A stretch of 64,000 nt of DNA from Eulemur rufifrons (GCF_041146395.1 NC_091000.1:12476501-12540500), one strand, 5' to 3'; shown: positions 13,650 through 27,639, counted from the stretch's first letter. A program made the numbers and translations. Notes: generated from the sequence alone by a model not told the origin.

Positions 13650-13992
13650 TGCTATGGGCTGAATTGTGTCCCTCCTCCAAAATTTATATGTTGCTGTCCT
13701 AACACCCTGTCCCTATTTGGAGATAGTGCCTTTACGGAGGTAATTAAGGTAAAATGAGGTTATATGGGTGGCCCTAATCCCATAGGACCGGTGTCCTTAG
13801 AAGAGGCAATTAGGACACAGACACACGCAGGGAGAAGTCCATCCACAAGCCAGGAAGAGGGGCCTTGGGGGACATCAACCCTTGGATTTGGACTTCCGGC
13901 TCCAGAGCTGTGCGGAAATAAACTCCTGTTGTTTAAGCCACCCAGCCTGTGGTACTTTGTGATGGGGGCCCAACCCAATGAATACAATAGAT
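13650..13992 (+). repeat. MaLR-like solo LTR (MLT1-type)
   Basis: Begins tgctatgggctgaattgtgt, continues ggtaattaaggtaaaatgag and gaccggtgtccttagaagag. It ends with an AATAAA-containing segment, gcggaaataaactcctgttg, then ttaagccacccagcctgtgg. This order is typical of an old MLT1-type LTR. No internal retroviral sequence is present. Confidence 0.65.
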
Positions 13993-14399
13993 ACATAATT
14001 GCACCTGCATTCACGTCGATTATGTAGTTTACTTTCGTATTTTAAGGGCAGTTAGTTTTCCCTTTAACCTCTCAGCATTTTGTAAGCACTGGGATACACT
14101 CAGCCCGGGCCCTGAGCCAGCGGCTGAAATGACACTGAGGGTCAGACAAAGCTATCGAAGGCGCCAACAGAAGGCTTGGAAGTTAGACTTCCCTCACGTG
14201 AGGATGGAATGTCCTGTTTTTCAATGTGCCTCTGTAGTGATGATACCTTTGTGTTTTCTTTATTTTCACGTTCTGCCTTTTCCTTCTTCCTGTCTGAGCG
14301 TAGCCTTTCAGAGGGAGTGCTGGGAAACGTTGACTTTTTAACTCTACTCCTTTCAGCATCGGGGTTTATCAGCGTATTTATCTTACCAAAGATTAGCAA

Positions 14400-14620
14400 A
14401 GTCACTGTAATTTAATATAGCTCATTACCCTGAATCAGGCGTGTACTCTGCATCCATTTAAATTTGTTAGAGGGCAAGATATTGTTCAAACAGTTGTTAG
14501 GAGATTTAACTTAGTGTAGTTGCGGGGCTGGCAGCCGGGGAGGCAGCAAGTTTCTGCCTGTTAATTACTGGCAGGTAAACAGCCCAGTCACCTGGTAATG
14601 TGCTAAATCCCATGGTGCCA
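14400..14620. promoter_or_regulatory. Possible non-coding regulatory element
   Basis: A repeat-free stretch with a small imperfect palindrome, ctgcctgttaattactggca, centred on a homeodomain-like TTAATTA. It is followed at once by a forkhead-like GGTAAACA and a CACCTG E-box. Motif presence alone is weak support; conservation was not tested. Confidence 0.2.
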
Positions 14621-17600
14621 CCAGGGTTGTAGAGCAATGAAAGAGAATCTGGTCAGCTGGGATCCGGGCCCCACATTGGCCTTTCACAGATCTGAGGGCC
14701 GAGGACACTGGCCCCCAACTGCTAGTGACATCAGATATTCTTTCGATAGAGGATAAAACATTTCATTCACAGAGAGACGGCTTAGAATGGAAACAGCTGG
14801 GGGGGGCAGCATTGACCAGTAGGAGCTCAGCTCCCTGCGGGACACAGTGAGGCACACCTGCAGCCTCCAAAGCATCACCTGGAGCCTGGTACCGGCACAC
14901 CTCTAATACACCTTTGCTGAGTAAATAGGTCCGTTTTTTTGTTTGTTTGTTTGTTTTTCCCTTAGGAGCAAGTTTTGCAAGGAAGTAGAGGGAAAGAGCC
15001 TGGTATGTAAAAATCACCACTTTCCATTAAAACAAAATCCAGAACCAAGAATCAGCATGCCAAATCCAGAGTCAAGGGTTAAGAAGCAGGAAGAGAACCT
15101 CTTTGCTGAGAGAGTCAGCTGAGCTCTGTTCCCAGGGTTTCAACTTCTGCGAGGCCTCTTCTACTTCATTTAGCTCCGCTGTCGTTCCTGGCCCCAGAGT
15201 TGTGCTGAACACACTTGAGGGTTCTTGCCCAAGCCTGGACGCCGTTGCCGTCACATCCTCTTTCATGTAGCCAGGACGGGGCCCTTCAAACACTGCTCTA
15301 AAAGGCGGGGCAGATGGAAAATAAAGCACAGCCTGTGTGAGCATTAAACAGCCCTGCTGTCACAGGCTCAGCTAATTACCTTCCAGCTCCGCAGACCCGA
15401 CACAGACAAGGTCACCCGTCTGGGTTCTTGATGCTGGTCTTGGCTCATCCTTGGAAGGCATGCTCATGCAAGGCCAAGGCCAGAGAACCAGAGTCTCCTC
15501 TGTCCTATCTGGGGCTCTTCCTCCAAATTCCAGGTTCAAATTTGAGAAGTGGGCTTCTTGTCCCGGTGACTGACCTCTCTCCCAAGTGACTTTCTCCAGT
15601 TGAGGCACCCCCTATACGCAGGGAGGGGCCCTGAGCCCAGCACAGGATGTACACAGCTGTACCACAGGACCAGAATAGCATCATACGACAAGAGGTGCAT
15701 GTCACATACACCCGTAGGAGGATTAGCCACTACAATTCCAGGTATCACATGCAGACCACAACAAATTTGGAGGCAGAGAGGAAAGAAACATCATGCAAAA
15801 TCTCAGGTGGAGAAAGCTGGGGTGACTCAACAAACTAAAGGTTGCCTCCTCTGCAGTTCTGCCCCAGGCATCCTGCGGATTTGTGATCCCTGAGCTGGTG
15901 AGCTGAGGACTGGAACTGAGCGGCTGTGTCTTTAAAGTGGTCACAGGCAGCTCGAAAACAAGTAGCAACCCCGTTTTAATGGTTTTTTCATTAGCACCCC
16001 AGCTCTCTGTGTCCCCATAGCTGAGTCAGGTGTCCCCTTCTGGGAAGGGCAGAGCCCTCCCTGGAGAGCGGTGGGTCCGGTTCTGTGCTTCCTTGTTGGG
16101 ATTGCTGGTGCACATCGCTGCAGAGCAAGGCTGGCCTCGCACACCCGCTCCTTCAGTCTGTTTGTGAGCTTCGCTGGGCCTCTGTGGCGCTGTCATTGGC
16201 TCACGGATGCCAAGTGGTCTCATGTTCTAATGCTCCCGCTGCCAGCTTCCCCATCAGCCGCGCACCCGCCTTCCTGATGGGCCCCAACTTGCCGTTGTCC
16301 AAACACGAGCTACTGAACTGAAAGCTCAACTTGATGATCTAATGCACGGGGTGTGTTTTTTTTTTTCTTTTTTCTCAGAAAACTTATCTGATTTTGGCTA
16401 GGTTTTAGTTTGTCATTATGCTTGCTTGTAATGTTCTTATATTAATCTTCCTTCTCACTCCCTTAGCTTTGGTTTACATCAGTCATGCCCCGTTCACAAA
16501 TACCTTCGTTATTCATATTCTGGATACTAATATTTCAAATAGACATGGGCAGTTTTTTTTTTTTTTTTTTTTGAAATGGGTTGGGGATTTTTCACTTGAC
16601 CAAGAGAAAATATCTTCCTGGAATTTGTAAGATATAAAAACTGCTTCTCTGGTTTTTTTTTGTTTTTTAAAGGATGACCTGGGATACACTTGAGGCTTCT
16701 GGAGAGATTGAGAATGTCTTCGGATAGATTCTCGTTACTTACAGTCTGGCACTTTTATCTTTTGCTACTTCCTGTCTCAGTTTTATTCTGTGTGGGAAAA
16801 AATGTCAACTTGGCATCAAGCAGAAAGTTGACTTTAATGCAAAACGTTAGAGGTGACCGCTTTGTTCTTTACCAAAACATAAGGGGAGACGGGAGATCTA
16901 GAATTTACATTTTTCTCCTTTTTCTCCACTGAAATAGCAGCTCTTCTATGGAAACAGCTCAATACCAAAGATTCTTCTTAATCACACATCTCTTTTAATC
17001 TCTGTGACTTTTATGCTAAATAAAGCAAATGTCTTTGCCTTTCAGTTCAGATTCTAAATGAGGAAACCATGTACTTGGTCCCTCTGTGGGCCTTTTTGCG
17101 ATTTTTAAACTTTTCTTCCTCCCAAATTATGAATGTTCCTCGGTGAGTCTTGACAATAATTTCTAAATTAGCTCTGTCTGAACTTGTGTTTGATAATCTT
17201 AGGTATTTAATTGTAAGTGTCACAGATGCCTAGCATTTCCAGTTCAGGTGTCAGATTAAGAAAGACAGTTTGACATCCTCATTGTGCAGGTCATTTTAGT
17301 CATTTTCCATGCTAGGAGCAAGGTGATTAATTTGCTCTCTCGCTGCAGGGCCAGACTAGTGACTTTCTAAATGTTACACTTCACGTACGTGGAGATGATG
17401 AATGTTCTACTCGCGATTTGTCTAATGCGGCACCACAAACGACACTGTGGCCAGAGAGCCATGCCATGGAAAGCCGTTCTCTCCAGAAGCAGGGTAGCCA
17501 AAGCGAATATGCAGTCATGTTTGTGGCAGTGTTTATTCTACACAATTTGTGAAAAGTGAATGGAAAACCATGGTTTCAAATCTAATTAAGAGAGATTATG

Positions 17601-19379
17601 TTATGGGGGAATCAGATGTGCAAAGTGTTTAAAGGAGATCAGTTTGGAGCTTAGAGTCAGATTTTGTTGTTGTTGTTGTTGTTGTTCATCTCCCTACAAA
17701 TTGCTTCCCAAGGCTCCCAGCTGTTTTAAAGTCAGCAGGAGTTCTAGATGGGGTGTGACAAGAAACAAGAATGGGGACATGGTGATTTCCGGGTACTGAT
17801 TCTGAAGATGTTTCATGGTTAACATTTTTCGGTGCTTCCCAAATAGTTATCCATTTCCAGGGATCAGAATCCCCTTCCCTTTTCCAGTTAGAATTTCACC
17901 TGAGAATTTAAATAGGCCATCAGTAGATTTCTTGGTGAGCAAAGAATTCAGTGCTCAGGGGAGCGAATTGTTTTAGGAGAGGCTGCATGGGGGTGCGGGA
18001 TCTGCTTGTCTCTGCAGACCCCAGCCTAGCACCTCCCCTGACTAGATTAGCATCCATCCGTCCGGGTCCCTGTCCCTCTGCGTGGGTCGTGCCCGTCAAT
18101 CTTGCCAATCCCTGGTTATTTGGCCTTAGCTCTGGACTGTATTTACTCATCCATACGTCATGCACCTAACTTGCTGCCAGGCTTTGGTTCTCAGTCTTTC
18201 TCCAATCAAGGTGCCATGCAATTAATTACATGTCCCTTTTTAAATCACATCCTAGTCTCTGCCTTCCCTGCCCACATTGATTTTAATTGGATTAGAGACA
18301 TTTTCAAACTTAGTTTATTGAATGACAGTTCACATGGCTTGTACATACCTTTGAAACTGAAGAATATCGCATTTTTCTTCTGGAGATATCCAAAGGAAAA
18401 CAGAGCCCAAGAAAGACAGGTAGAATAGAAAGCAGTCCCCCAAATCCGTAAGTGGTATTGCTCATGTCATGGAATCATATAATTACTCTCAGTTTATATT
18501 ACAGAAAAATTTCTAGTCCATCACATTTCCTACTGTGAAAAAAATCATTGAATGGTGCTCTTTAGACAGAATTTGAAATAGGTTATTTTCACTTTTCTGA
18601 TCAACTGCATGTAGAGTTATTACTATGAGCTAAGATAAATCAACAGTCAACTCCAGAATATCCCAAGCTAATGTTCTCAAGCAGAGAAATATGCAAGAGC
18701 CTGAATATCTCAGACTTTCACTAGGAGTCAACAGCCTCAGAAACCTTTTAGACAACCGCCGCCCCTCCCCCACCCTAAAGAGGCATGTTACTGCAATTCT
18801 CCAAGGACGACTGTGCTTTACACACGTTTGAGCTGCCTTTGCTGCCTGAGGCGCCTGCAGCTCCTTCTGCGGGGTTCTGTGGGGTAGAGTAAAGGCCGGG
18901 AGCAGAGCCTGTTGGCCGTGGAATCCTTAGATCTAAGCAGAGCAGGAGGTTGAGTTGGTTTTTCAGCCATGGCCTTGAAATAGTAGAATCTTCAGAATGG
19001 CAGAGCCCTAGCGTAGGCAACAACAGGTGACCCCATCCAGGGCACCGACGACGGCATCTTTAGAACTGCCTTGCTCCCTGACCTCTCTGCCAGGGCGCAA
19101 TGAAGCCTGGCTGGGCTGCTACTGACCACGCCTTGCTCTGTCCAGGTTCTCCACGTGTCCCCACCCCAAACTGCCGAGACTAAGGTAACCTGAGTATGTC
19201 GTGCTCCTCTCGGCATGAAAGAGCTTATCGGCCACCATACTTTAGGGCATCGGGGCTGTATGAGGGTGGCTGTGCCTTGCTGAAACATTTGAGTTTCAGG
19301 TTCTCGTCTATAAGGTGGTTTTTTGAGGAGGGCTCCTTCCCTGTGGAGGACTGATCACGTGCGAGGCAGGGGCTCAGCA
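14621..19379. other. Intergenic, repeat-poor, no gene recognised
   Basis: Holds T-runs at 16355-16364 and 16553-16573 and a (GTT)n tract at 17662-17687. Many small open frames occur on both strands, none with a recognisable domain. Confidence 0.5.
17662..17687 (+). repeat. (GTT)n microsatellite
   Basis: Seven to eight uninterrupted GTT units. Confidence 0.95.
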
Positions 19380-19564
19380 CTTCACATGCTGATGTCTTAT
19401 AGTTGTTGCAGCAGCCCTGTGTGGCCGGAGTCACCATTGACATTTTATTTTGCAGGTGAGGAACAGAAGCACTGGGAGCTCAGTGACTTGCCCAGAGTCA
19501 CTCATGAGTGAATGGCCGAGCCCAGTTCTGCACCCTCCTCTGATTAAACCCAAAGCCATCATTC
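19380..19564 (-). repeat. MIR SINE, antisense
   Basis: Contains ttgacattttattttgcagg, gaggaacagaagcactggga and agtgacttgcccagagtcac, the antisense MIR core. Confidence 0.75.
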
Positions 19565-20269
19565 TTAACCACGATGCGGTGCTCCGTGGTCTTTCCTCAC
19601 TTACGTTTATAGCAGGTGTTGATAGAGGAGACTCCTATGGTGATCCATGGATTGAGGCTGTCAAACGTGAAGTCAGAACACTTGGTGTTTTCAATAGTGT
19701 CATCCTTTCCACTCAAAGACAAAAAATCTCTTAATTCTGCCAGTACAGCACACACTTTAAGATTTAAAAAAAAAAAAAAAAAATAGCAGCAGGAGAATTC
19801 TGCTTATTCCTCTATATTCTGAATGGGTTCCCTTTGTCTTGCACCCTGCAGCTCACAGTTTGCAATATCTGGCATTTAAAGAGTGGCCCCATGAAATAAA
19901 GATTGGAGGTGGGTGGCCCAAGCATTTAGAAAGACTGGAAAAGGACAATTTCTCATGCCACCCCTGACTCTCCATTCCAAACAGTAAGTCTAACGCATCC
20001 ATTTCTGCGTCAGAGAATGATTTGATAAAGACCGACAGAGAATCTCTGAGTTGCCCTTACGGTGCGTGTGTTTATGTTTGTCTGTGTCTGTGTGCCGTGG
20101 TGTGGCCACCTGTACAAAACCCTCACGTCCAGCTCCCACGGGTGTTGGGTTCTCAGGAAATGTGTGTGAGGATGGGAGACACAGGACTAGAATGCTTATT
20201 ACTTTGGGGGGGAAATTGTTGGTTTTACAGTTGATGGAGAAGGAAACTTGCCTTTCGTTTGACGTTTCT
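19565..20269. other. Intergenic, nothing recognised
   Basis: Includes an A-run at 19765-19783. No gene seen. Confidence 0.5.
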
Positions 20270-20360
20270 TTTCTTCTTTTTAAAACTAGAACATTACTTT
20301 ATAATCTTATTACAAAGATAACAGATCTTCATTTTTGGTAAATTGGAAAATACAGAAAGC
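20270..20360 (-). repeat. Old L1 3' UTR fragment
   Basis: The segment ttataatcttattacaaaga to aattggaaaatacagaaag resembles old L1 text also seen near 9.6 kb. 20361-20689 has nothing clear. Confidence 0.35.
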
Positions 20361-20689
20361 CCCAACTTATACAGGAATAAAAATCTTGACTTTTATTTTT
20401 GGTCCCTTTATTTTTCATCCCAAGGTTGCATAAGACGTTTTCAGAAAGACAGAGTGCCACATCTGAACCTTGACTTCTCTAAACTCACCTCCCTCGAGGA
20501 AGCTGAGGTCTCTCTCTCCATCAGCCCCCACTTGCCAAGGGGCAGCAGCGGAGCTTGGGGGGCCCTCTCCTCTCTCCCTTGGCCCACTGATGATTTCAAA
20601 TATCACCTCGACTCTAAACTCTGGATTTTCAATCCTGACGTTCCATATAATTAGTCTTCTAGTGAAAATTTCATGTTAATCCCTACCTT

Positions 20690-20959
20690 TCACTCCCCTT
20701 CTGTCACATGAATGCAGATCTTGTTACCAAATGCCAAGGCTGTTACAGCATCCTCTTAACTGGTCTCCCTGACCTAGTGCCTTCTCCTTCTAATCCATCC
20801 TTTATCCTGGGACTAGTCTCATTTTTCCAAAGCAGTGCTTTTCCCAGTGGCCTTCCCCTCACGCCTCTCTGATGCCTACAGGGTAGCGTGCTAACACGCT
20901 AACCTGGAAACCTAAATGCTTTGCAAGCTTGTCCTCGTCTACCTGTTCAGTCTGCCTTT
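20690..20959 (+). repeat. L2 LINE, sense
   Basis: Segments such as ttaactggtctccctgac, attttccaaagcagtgcttt and a cacgcctctctgatgcc stretch follow the L2 tail pattern. Old. Confidence 0.5.
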
Positions 20960-21668
20960 CCCATCACGGTGCGGGTTTGGCAGAACTTTTAAAAGCTCAG
21001 GACGCAGCTAGAAGGGTTGCCAGGTAGCCAGAGGCACCCATGAGCCTGGCTTGGACCCCGGCGTGCCACCTTTCCCCTCTCCAGCCACCCACCCTGCCCG
21101 CTGGAGCAGCGCGGCATGCAGACACAGGGAAGGAGGGCGGAGTGGAAAGGGGTGTGTCTGGCGGTGGGGCCAGGCAGTTTGGGTCCAGGGGAAGCTGTTC
21201 TAGGACATTTTTGAAAGCACAGGTGACAAAGGAGGTGCCGCAGACAAAAGCCATTGACTGGTAAACACACTTAGAAAGGTGGAAAAGAGGAACCGGGTGT
21301 TTCAGTAGAAGACAGAAAACAATGTCCTGGTGTTTGGCCCTCATCACTGATGGCCACAGCAGGATCACCTTGGACAGGGCATCTGGTCCACCAAGGACTG
21401 TCACATCCATTTTCTCAACTGACCTTGGAGAACGGGGATTTAAAACTGGACAGTTCCTCTTGGTCCAGTGACATAACCTATAGTCACGGTGACATTTGGA
21501 GCAGCCTCCTGCCCATTTTCTGCTTGCCACTGGAGGCGAGGAAATAGATCCAAACCTCCTTGTGTGCTGGAACTTTGCAGTCACTGCTTCAGAAATAGCT
21601 GAGTCTCCCCGGAAAGCGTGAAATGAGCACTGTCTTGAGTTTCAGTTAATATCCCTGGTCCACTGGTA
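20960..21668. other. Intergenic, nothing recognised
   Basis: A 195-codon minus-strand frame crosses this part (20997-21584). It has no domain I recognise and is rejected as a gene. Confidence 0.5.
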
Positions 21669-21765
21669 GGGTGACCAACTCATCCGGGTTTGCCAGGTTT
21701 TAGCACTGAAAGTCTCACCTCCTGGAAATCCCTCAGTCCCGGGCCCACCTGGACAGCAGGTCACC
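21669..21765 (+). repeat. Short palindromic element, copy A (family not assigned)
   Basis: Starts gggtgaccaactcatccggg and ends cctggacagcaggtcacc. The two ends are imperfect inverted repeats (GGTGACC at one end, GGTCACC at the other). The centre is tttagcactgaaagtctc. A diverged inverted relative lies at 44604-44694. Confidence 0.55.
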
Positions 21766-23725
21766 TTGCCTCCCAGTAACTCGCTCTGGTACCCTCCCTT
21801 TAACAACTGGGTTCATGGAGGATCTGGGTTCATTGTGGTCTGAAGTGACTCAATGGCTTGAGAGTGTGTTTCCTTCCTGCTCTCGGAGGGCGCTGTAATG
21901 AGAAAGCAGGCTCCAGGCACTGCCTCCCCCGGGACAGGTCAGACACTTCTCAGGAACGCCGGGTGAAACCCGGAAGGCCGCGGGTGACGTATATTGACGC
22001 AGCAGCACCTTTCTCCAGAATGCGGAAAAGCTAGTACTTGGCACCAGAGAAATTTTGGCAGAAAAACTGGAAAAAGCTCCTGAGCTTGTGCAGAGTTGGG
22101 AAATGCTTGGAGAGGAAGTCCCGGGAGAAACTGAATCGTGGAGGGGTCCCCAGGGCCTGGCGTTGATGCTCAGAAAAGAAACCCCCCCAGGGGGGAGTAG
22201 GAGGGTGTAGTCTGTTCCAGTCTTTAGCTGAGGCTTCTTCGGGACTGTCACCTTCTAAACAGCTTTGATCTCCAGGACAGGCCAAATGGACCCCTTCGAT
22301 TTTCTTAAAATCGCAGTATTTATTTGTGTTTATATCATATCTGCAGACACGCATTACGTGGATTTCCTCCGCTGTGTTTCCTCAGCTGCAGTCTGATAAT
22401 TTATTCTGCCAGGCTCGGCATGTCCTTGACATACCAGGCCATTAACTTGAAATTAGAAAAGTTCTGTGGGGTCTCTAAATTCTTTCCTCTGATTATCAGG
22501 CCTTACGAGGGCTGAAAATACAAATCACTGGGCTGGGAGAGAAAAAAAATAATTGGCCTAAATGGTCATGGAAAAGTCTAAACAGAAGATTTTCTTTCTC
22601 TCTCCACTTGCGATGATTTATTTTTATGGTTTTATGAGACTTTAATGAGGAAACCTTATCTGTACGCCTGGTAATTATCAACCAAATTTTCGTTTCCTGT
22701 CAGAAAATCCACACTAAGTAAAACAAAAATGGTGGAATTGGAAGACTCTCTGGCCTCTGACCTGTATGGCTGAGGAATAACTCACTGCCACGGGGGGTGT
22801 GTGACTACGAAGCATATCTGTGACTTTTCTTGTGCCCTGTTGCTTAAACTAGATTGCCACATTCGATTCAGCATGGCTCAGGACCACAGCCTGGGATGCG
22901 TCCTGTGGGGCAGCCTTTGGGCCGAGGAAAAGTATGGTTTCCCCTTTATGATTTCATAGTATTTCTAGTCTGGTCCAGTTCCTTGTGTTGGGCGAATGAG
23001 GTCACACCTGAAGCAAGGGCCTAACAAGATGCTGTGAGCTTTGCATTTCAAAGAGTTGGGTTTTTTCCACCACCAATCACAGCTCTTGCCTATGAATAAG
23101 ATGCTACAATGTGGGTCACTCAGCAAAGTTGCCATGGCCACTGACTCCAAGACTTAGGGGTCGCTGCCTGGAAGCATCTTGAGATTCAAACAGAGAGCTT
23201 GTGAACGCCACGGCAGGTGTCTCTGCAGCCTCTAGAACAGGAGGCACAAGCAAGGGGAACTCAAATGAGCACAGCAGACAGCTGGAGGCTGGTGAGAGTT
23301 CTCGAGTCTTTTTAGAATTTTGGGGCACTGTAGCACCCAAAGCAGCCAGGAAGTCAGAACAGATCTGAATTTTCAGTTCTAGCTTAGTTAACAAGGTGAG
23401 AATCTTTTTTTCTTTTCCTCACACTTTTCTCTAGGTGTAAAATTTGTCATGCACCCAAATAACCTACAAATTTATCTCTGCTTGTTCTGTCATTTACAAA
23501 GAATCTTGCTAATGCTTTAATTGTGTCTTTATTGGCATCTGGGCCAGTGGTAAAAAGAACCTAAGTAATAATGTCATGACTTATTTTAAATTAAAGAAAT
23601 ACTTTTCAAAAATGCCTTTTCAAGTCGTTGCAGATGGGACCGGATAGGTTTGTATCAGATACAACGTCTACTCCAGGAGAAAATGAGATGGCCCAAGCTT
23701 GCTCTTGTCCTCAGAGTAGGAGCTG
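21766..23725. other. Intergenic, nothing firmly recognised
   Basis: No gene seen. 22300-22520 is free of clear repeats and contains AT-rich blocks beside CAGCTG and GATAAT-type sites. I mark it as a possible but unproven regulatory segment. Confidence 0.45.
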
Positions 23726-23877
23726 CCAATTCCTTCACTCTGTCCCTGTACCCCTTCCCCATTGGAAAGGTGGGTGCAGGTCACCAGGAGATAGCAGCGC
23801 TCCAATTCCTTCACTCTGTCCCTGTACCCCTTCCCCATTGGAAAGGTGGGTGCAGGTCACCAGGAGATAGCAGCGCT
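23726..23877 (+). repeat. Perfect 76-bp tandem duplication (2 copies)
   Basis: The copy at 23726-23801 is identical base for base to 23802-23877. Each starts ccaattccttcactctgtcc and ends gatagcagcgct. There is no third copy. Confidence 0.98.
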
Positions 23878-24189
23878 GTACAGCACACAGTGGTCACAAG
23901 CTTTGGACACTGCTGGATTTGTATTATCTTTCCAATTATTAAGTGTACCCTTGACTCCTTCTCTATATAGTAGGGGTGTTTATATTTGGCAGGCTTTCTG
24001 GACTGGTGAGTGAGCTGGGCCAGGCCTGTCTGCTCCTTATCTCTCTTCAGGGGCCACTGCAATTAAGTCACCCTGCCAAGATAGCAATAAAGAAGGGGCT
24101 CCGGGCACAGCAGGATTATCTAGAAGGAGCACTGTCCAAGGTCAAGGAATTCTATCCATGAAGACCTAGACAGTATATTGGTCTAGAAC

Positions 24190-24478
24190 AGTACTGTCCA
24201 ATAGAAATATAATTCAAGTCACGTAAGTATTTCAATTTTCTGGTAGCGGCAATTCGAGAAGGAAAAGGAAACAAGTGGAATTAATTTTAACGTACTTTAT
24301 TTAATATAGTATGTCCAAAACATTATCACCTCAACATGTAATCAATATAAAATATTAATGAACTATTATATTTTTCTATCACCAAGTTCTTGAAATCTGA
24401 TGTGCATTTTGCACATACATTAAATCTCAATTCTGACTAGCCACAGGCGGCTGGTGGAAACTGTGCCAGACAGCATGG
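24190..24478 (+). repeat. hAT-Charlie non-autonomous element (MER33-like)
   Basis: Begins acagtactgtccaatagaaa, continues aacatgtaatcaatataaaa, and ends with a gactagccacaggcggctgg to gccagacagca segment. The starting cagt.ctgtcc and its inverted counterpart near the end are typical of this class. Confidence 0.75.
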
Positions 24479-24749
24479 ACCTAGATACTTACTCCAGATG
24501 ACTGCATAGCCTCAGTTAGCTGCCATTGTTGCTCTGGGTACACGAGTGACTGTATTTAGCAATGGTGGAGAGTCTGCCCTAGAAAATTTTGCTTTTCCTG
24601 TCCCCTGCTATTATATTTCTCTCCACGAACAAAATTTAGGACTAGGGTTAGAATTTGGGTAGCCCCAGCTCTTCTCTGCCTTCAGAGAACCACGTGCCCA
24701 TCAGTTCACTACAGACCTTTAGGCTGCAAAGTTTAGACCCCTGGTGGAG

Positions 24750-24896
24750 AATAAGGATCTTCTTATTAAAGTGCAGGTTCCCAGGCACAACTCCAGACCA
24801 ACCGATGAGCATTTCTGGAGGGAAGGCCTAGAAATCCGCCTTTTGTCAACATCACCAGGTGACCTAATACACACCAAAGTTTGAGAACACTACCAC
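24750..24896 (+). repeat. MER5A-like hAT element
   Basis: Contains gtgcaggttcccaggcacaa and ends aagtttgagaacactacc, as in MER5A. Diverged. Confidence 0.6.
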
Positions 24897-25839
<943 letters not shown>

Positions 25840-25853
25840 AAAGGCATTTCACT

Positions 25854-26364
25854 AAGACGCTATGTGTGTCAACTTCCTGCCTCAGGTGAAGAGAGGATTG
25901 TTTTAATAGCTATGCTGGAAGACTTCAAGTGGGAGATGTGTTCTTCCATTTCATACCTATTTGGAATACTGTATCTTCTGGAAAGAAGTTACCTATAGCT
26001 CCCAGCTCCCTGGAAACAAGTGTTAAACGTTTGGAAGGAAAGCTGGTATCTTGCTGGGTCTTGTGTGCCTTTGCTCCCCGGCGGAGCTGACACAGCGTTA
26101 CTCATTCTGGGCTGCAGGGGGCGCTGGTCTGCATTTCTTTCTGTATCCCAAGGCCATTTCTCTCTCCCTGCCACAACTATGGAAGCAAACCTTTGCCAAT
26201 TTCACAGGCAAAAATCTTATTTATTTACAATTTGGATTATTCATGGAGTTATAGAAAAATTCTGTTTATTAAATATTTGTTATGTAGTAATCTATCTCCT
26301 TTCTCCATTTATTTACTGAGGTCTAAATGATTTCTGTTTGCTTCATGTGAGCTTTTTTTTTTTC
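25854..26364. other. Intergenic, nothing recognised
   Basis: No gene or clear repeat seen. Confidence 0.55.
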
Positions 26365-26404
26365 CTACACTCTACCCAGGGTGACAGAGCAAGACCTTGT
26401 CTCA

Positions 26405-26436
<32 letters not shown>

Positions 26437-26440
26437 AAAG
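26365..26440 (+). repeat. Alu 3'-end fragment
   Basis: Only the last part of an Alu remains (ccagggtgacagagcaagac) plus an A-rich tail. Confidence 0.7.
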
Positions 26441-26462
26441 AATATCAACAGTTGAGTCCCCT

Positions 26463-26572
26463 CCAGAACATTCAAATCAGAAGCTCCAGTGTGGGGCCTG
26501 GACATCAGTACTTTTAAATAATTTCCTCAGGTAATTTTGGACAGCCAGTTTTGAGAATCAGTGACTTTGGTT
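26463..26572 (+). repeat. MER5A-like hAT element
   Basis: Contains catcagtacttttaaataat and ends ttttgagaatcagtg, matching the MER5A consensus end. Confidence 0.6.
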
Positions 26573-26779
26573 AAAACATTTTTATTTGTTCTGATTATCA
26601 TACAATACCCATAGATAAACAGTACCCCTCTTTAGGAGTTTATAGAGCCGATGTGATGGGGTCTTTGGGGTTATCCAAAAATAGTATGGAGGACCGTGGG
26701 GTGATGGTTTGGGCGGGGGCTATGCTGAGAGTTGGTCTGAAGCTGTTTGCAAAGAAAGCCCCTGCCCTGACTTCTTGTC

Positions 26780-27000
26780 TCAGTGCGTTTGTGCTGCTAT
26801 AACAGAAGACCCCGGACTGGGTGATTTATGAGCAATAGAAATTTATCACTAACAGTTCTGGAGGCTGGGAGGTCCAAGGTCAAGGCCCTTGACAGCTTCA
26901 GTGTCTACGGGCGGCCATTCCTTGTAGATGGAGCCTTCTCTGTGTCCTCACACAGCGAAAGAGGGTGAGGAAGCTCACTCAAACCTCTTTCATTGGGCAC
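26780..27000 (-). repeat. MaLR-like LTR fragment, antisense
   Basis: Reads gtgcgtttgtgctgctataa, acagttctggaggctgggag, then ttctctgtgtcctcacacag, the antisense 3' part of MST/MLT1-type MaLR LTRs. Truncated; family is approximate. Confidence 0.5.
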
Positions 27001-27639
27001 CGGAAGGGCTTCTGCGTCTCCTTTTTCCAGGACTGGCACCCCCTCCCTCTCTGCCTCTCCTTCCCAACAGTGGGAGCGAGGAGGTGCTCTGAGCATCCCC
27101 TCCCTCAAAGATGGGGATTGGGGCACAGCTCCCTGCTTGGCCAGACTTCCCTCACCAGCAGAACACAGGGGAGAGAGGAGAGGTGTCAACAAGGCCGCCC
27201 CCACTTCCTGGGGCTGCTGGAATCAAAGGCAAATCCGGCTCCCAAGGCGTGGGCGGGAGGAGCCGGTGTTGGAAGTCTTCCTTCTCCTCCACGTGCTCAG
27301 CCGTGGGTGTTCAGGACTCTGAGCTCTTTTCACTATGTCTTTCCAGGCAGGGGGAATTGACAGTACGTGCTTGTACCACAGTTTTGTTGAAAAGTCGAAT
27401 TAAGTGTGGTGAAGACAGAGCTAATTTATCTTTTCTTCCTTTCTCCTCCTTGCTCCACTTCCTCTTGTACAAGCCTAAAGAAGGCGGCTGCTGAAAGGCT
27501 GAAACAGAAACTCCTGCCCTCTGGATGCCGCGTCACACAGCCTGTCATTTCTCAAATCCTGATACTTTCTGCAAAACATTTCCTTCACCTGGCTTCTCCA
27601 CCCCACGGCTGCTGTGTCCAAACTCAGGTGCTCTTCTGA
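27001..27639. other. Intergenic, GC-rich, nothing recognised
   Basis: Several overlapping open frames of 99-131 codons occur on both strands. None has a recognisable domain. Confidence 0.5.

Noticed and set aside
20997..21584. 195-codon minus-strand frame
   Set aside because: No domain recognised, and its composition looks random (many P, S, C, R).
26905..27494. Several overlapping 99-131-codon frames
   Set aside because: Present on both strands at once without domains; part overlaps a MaLR-like repeat.
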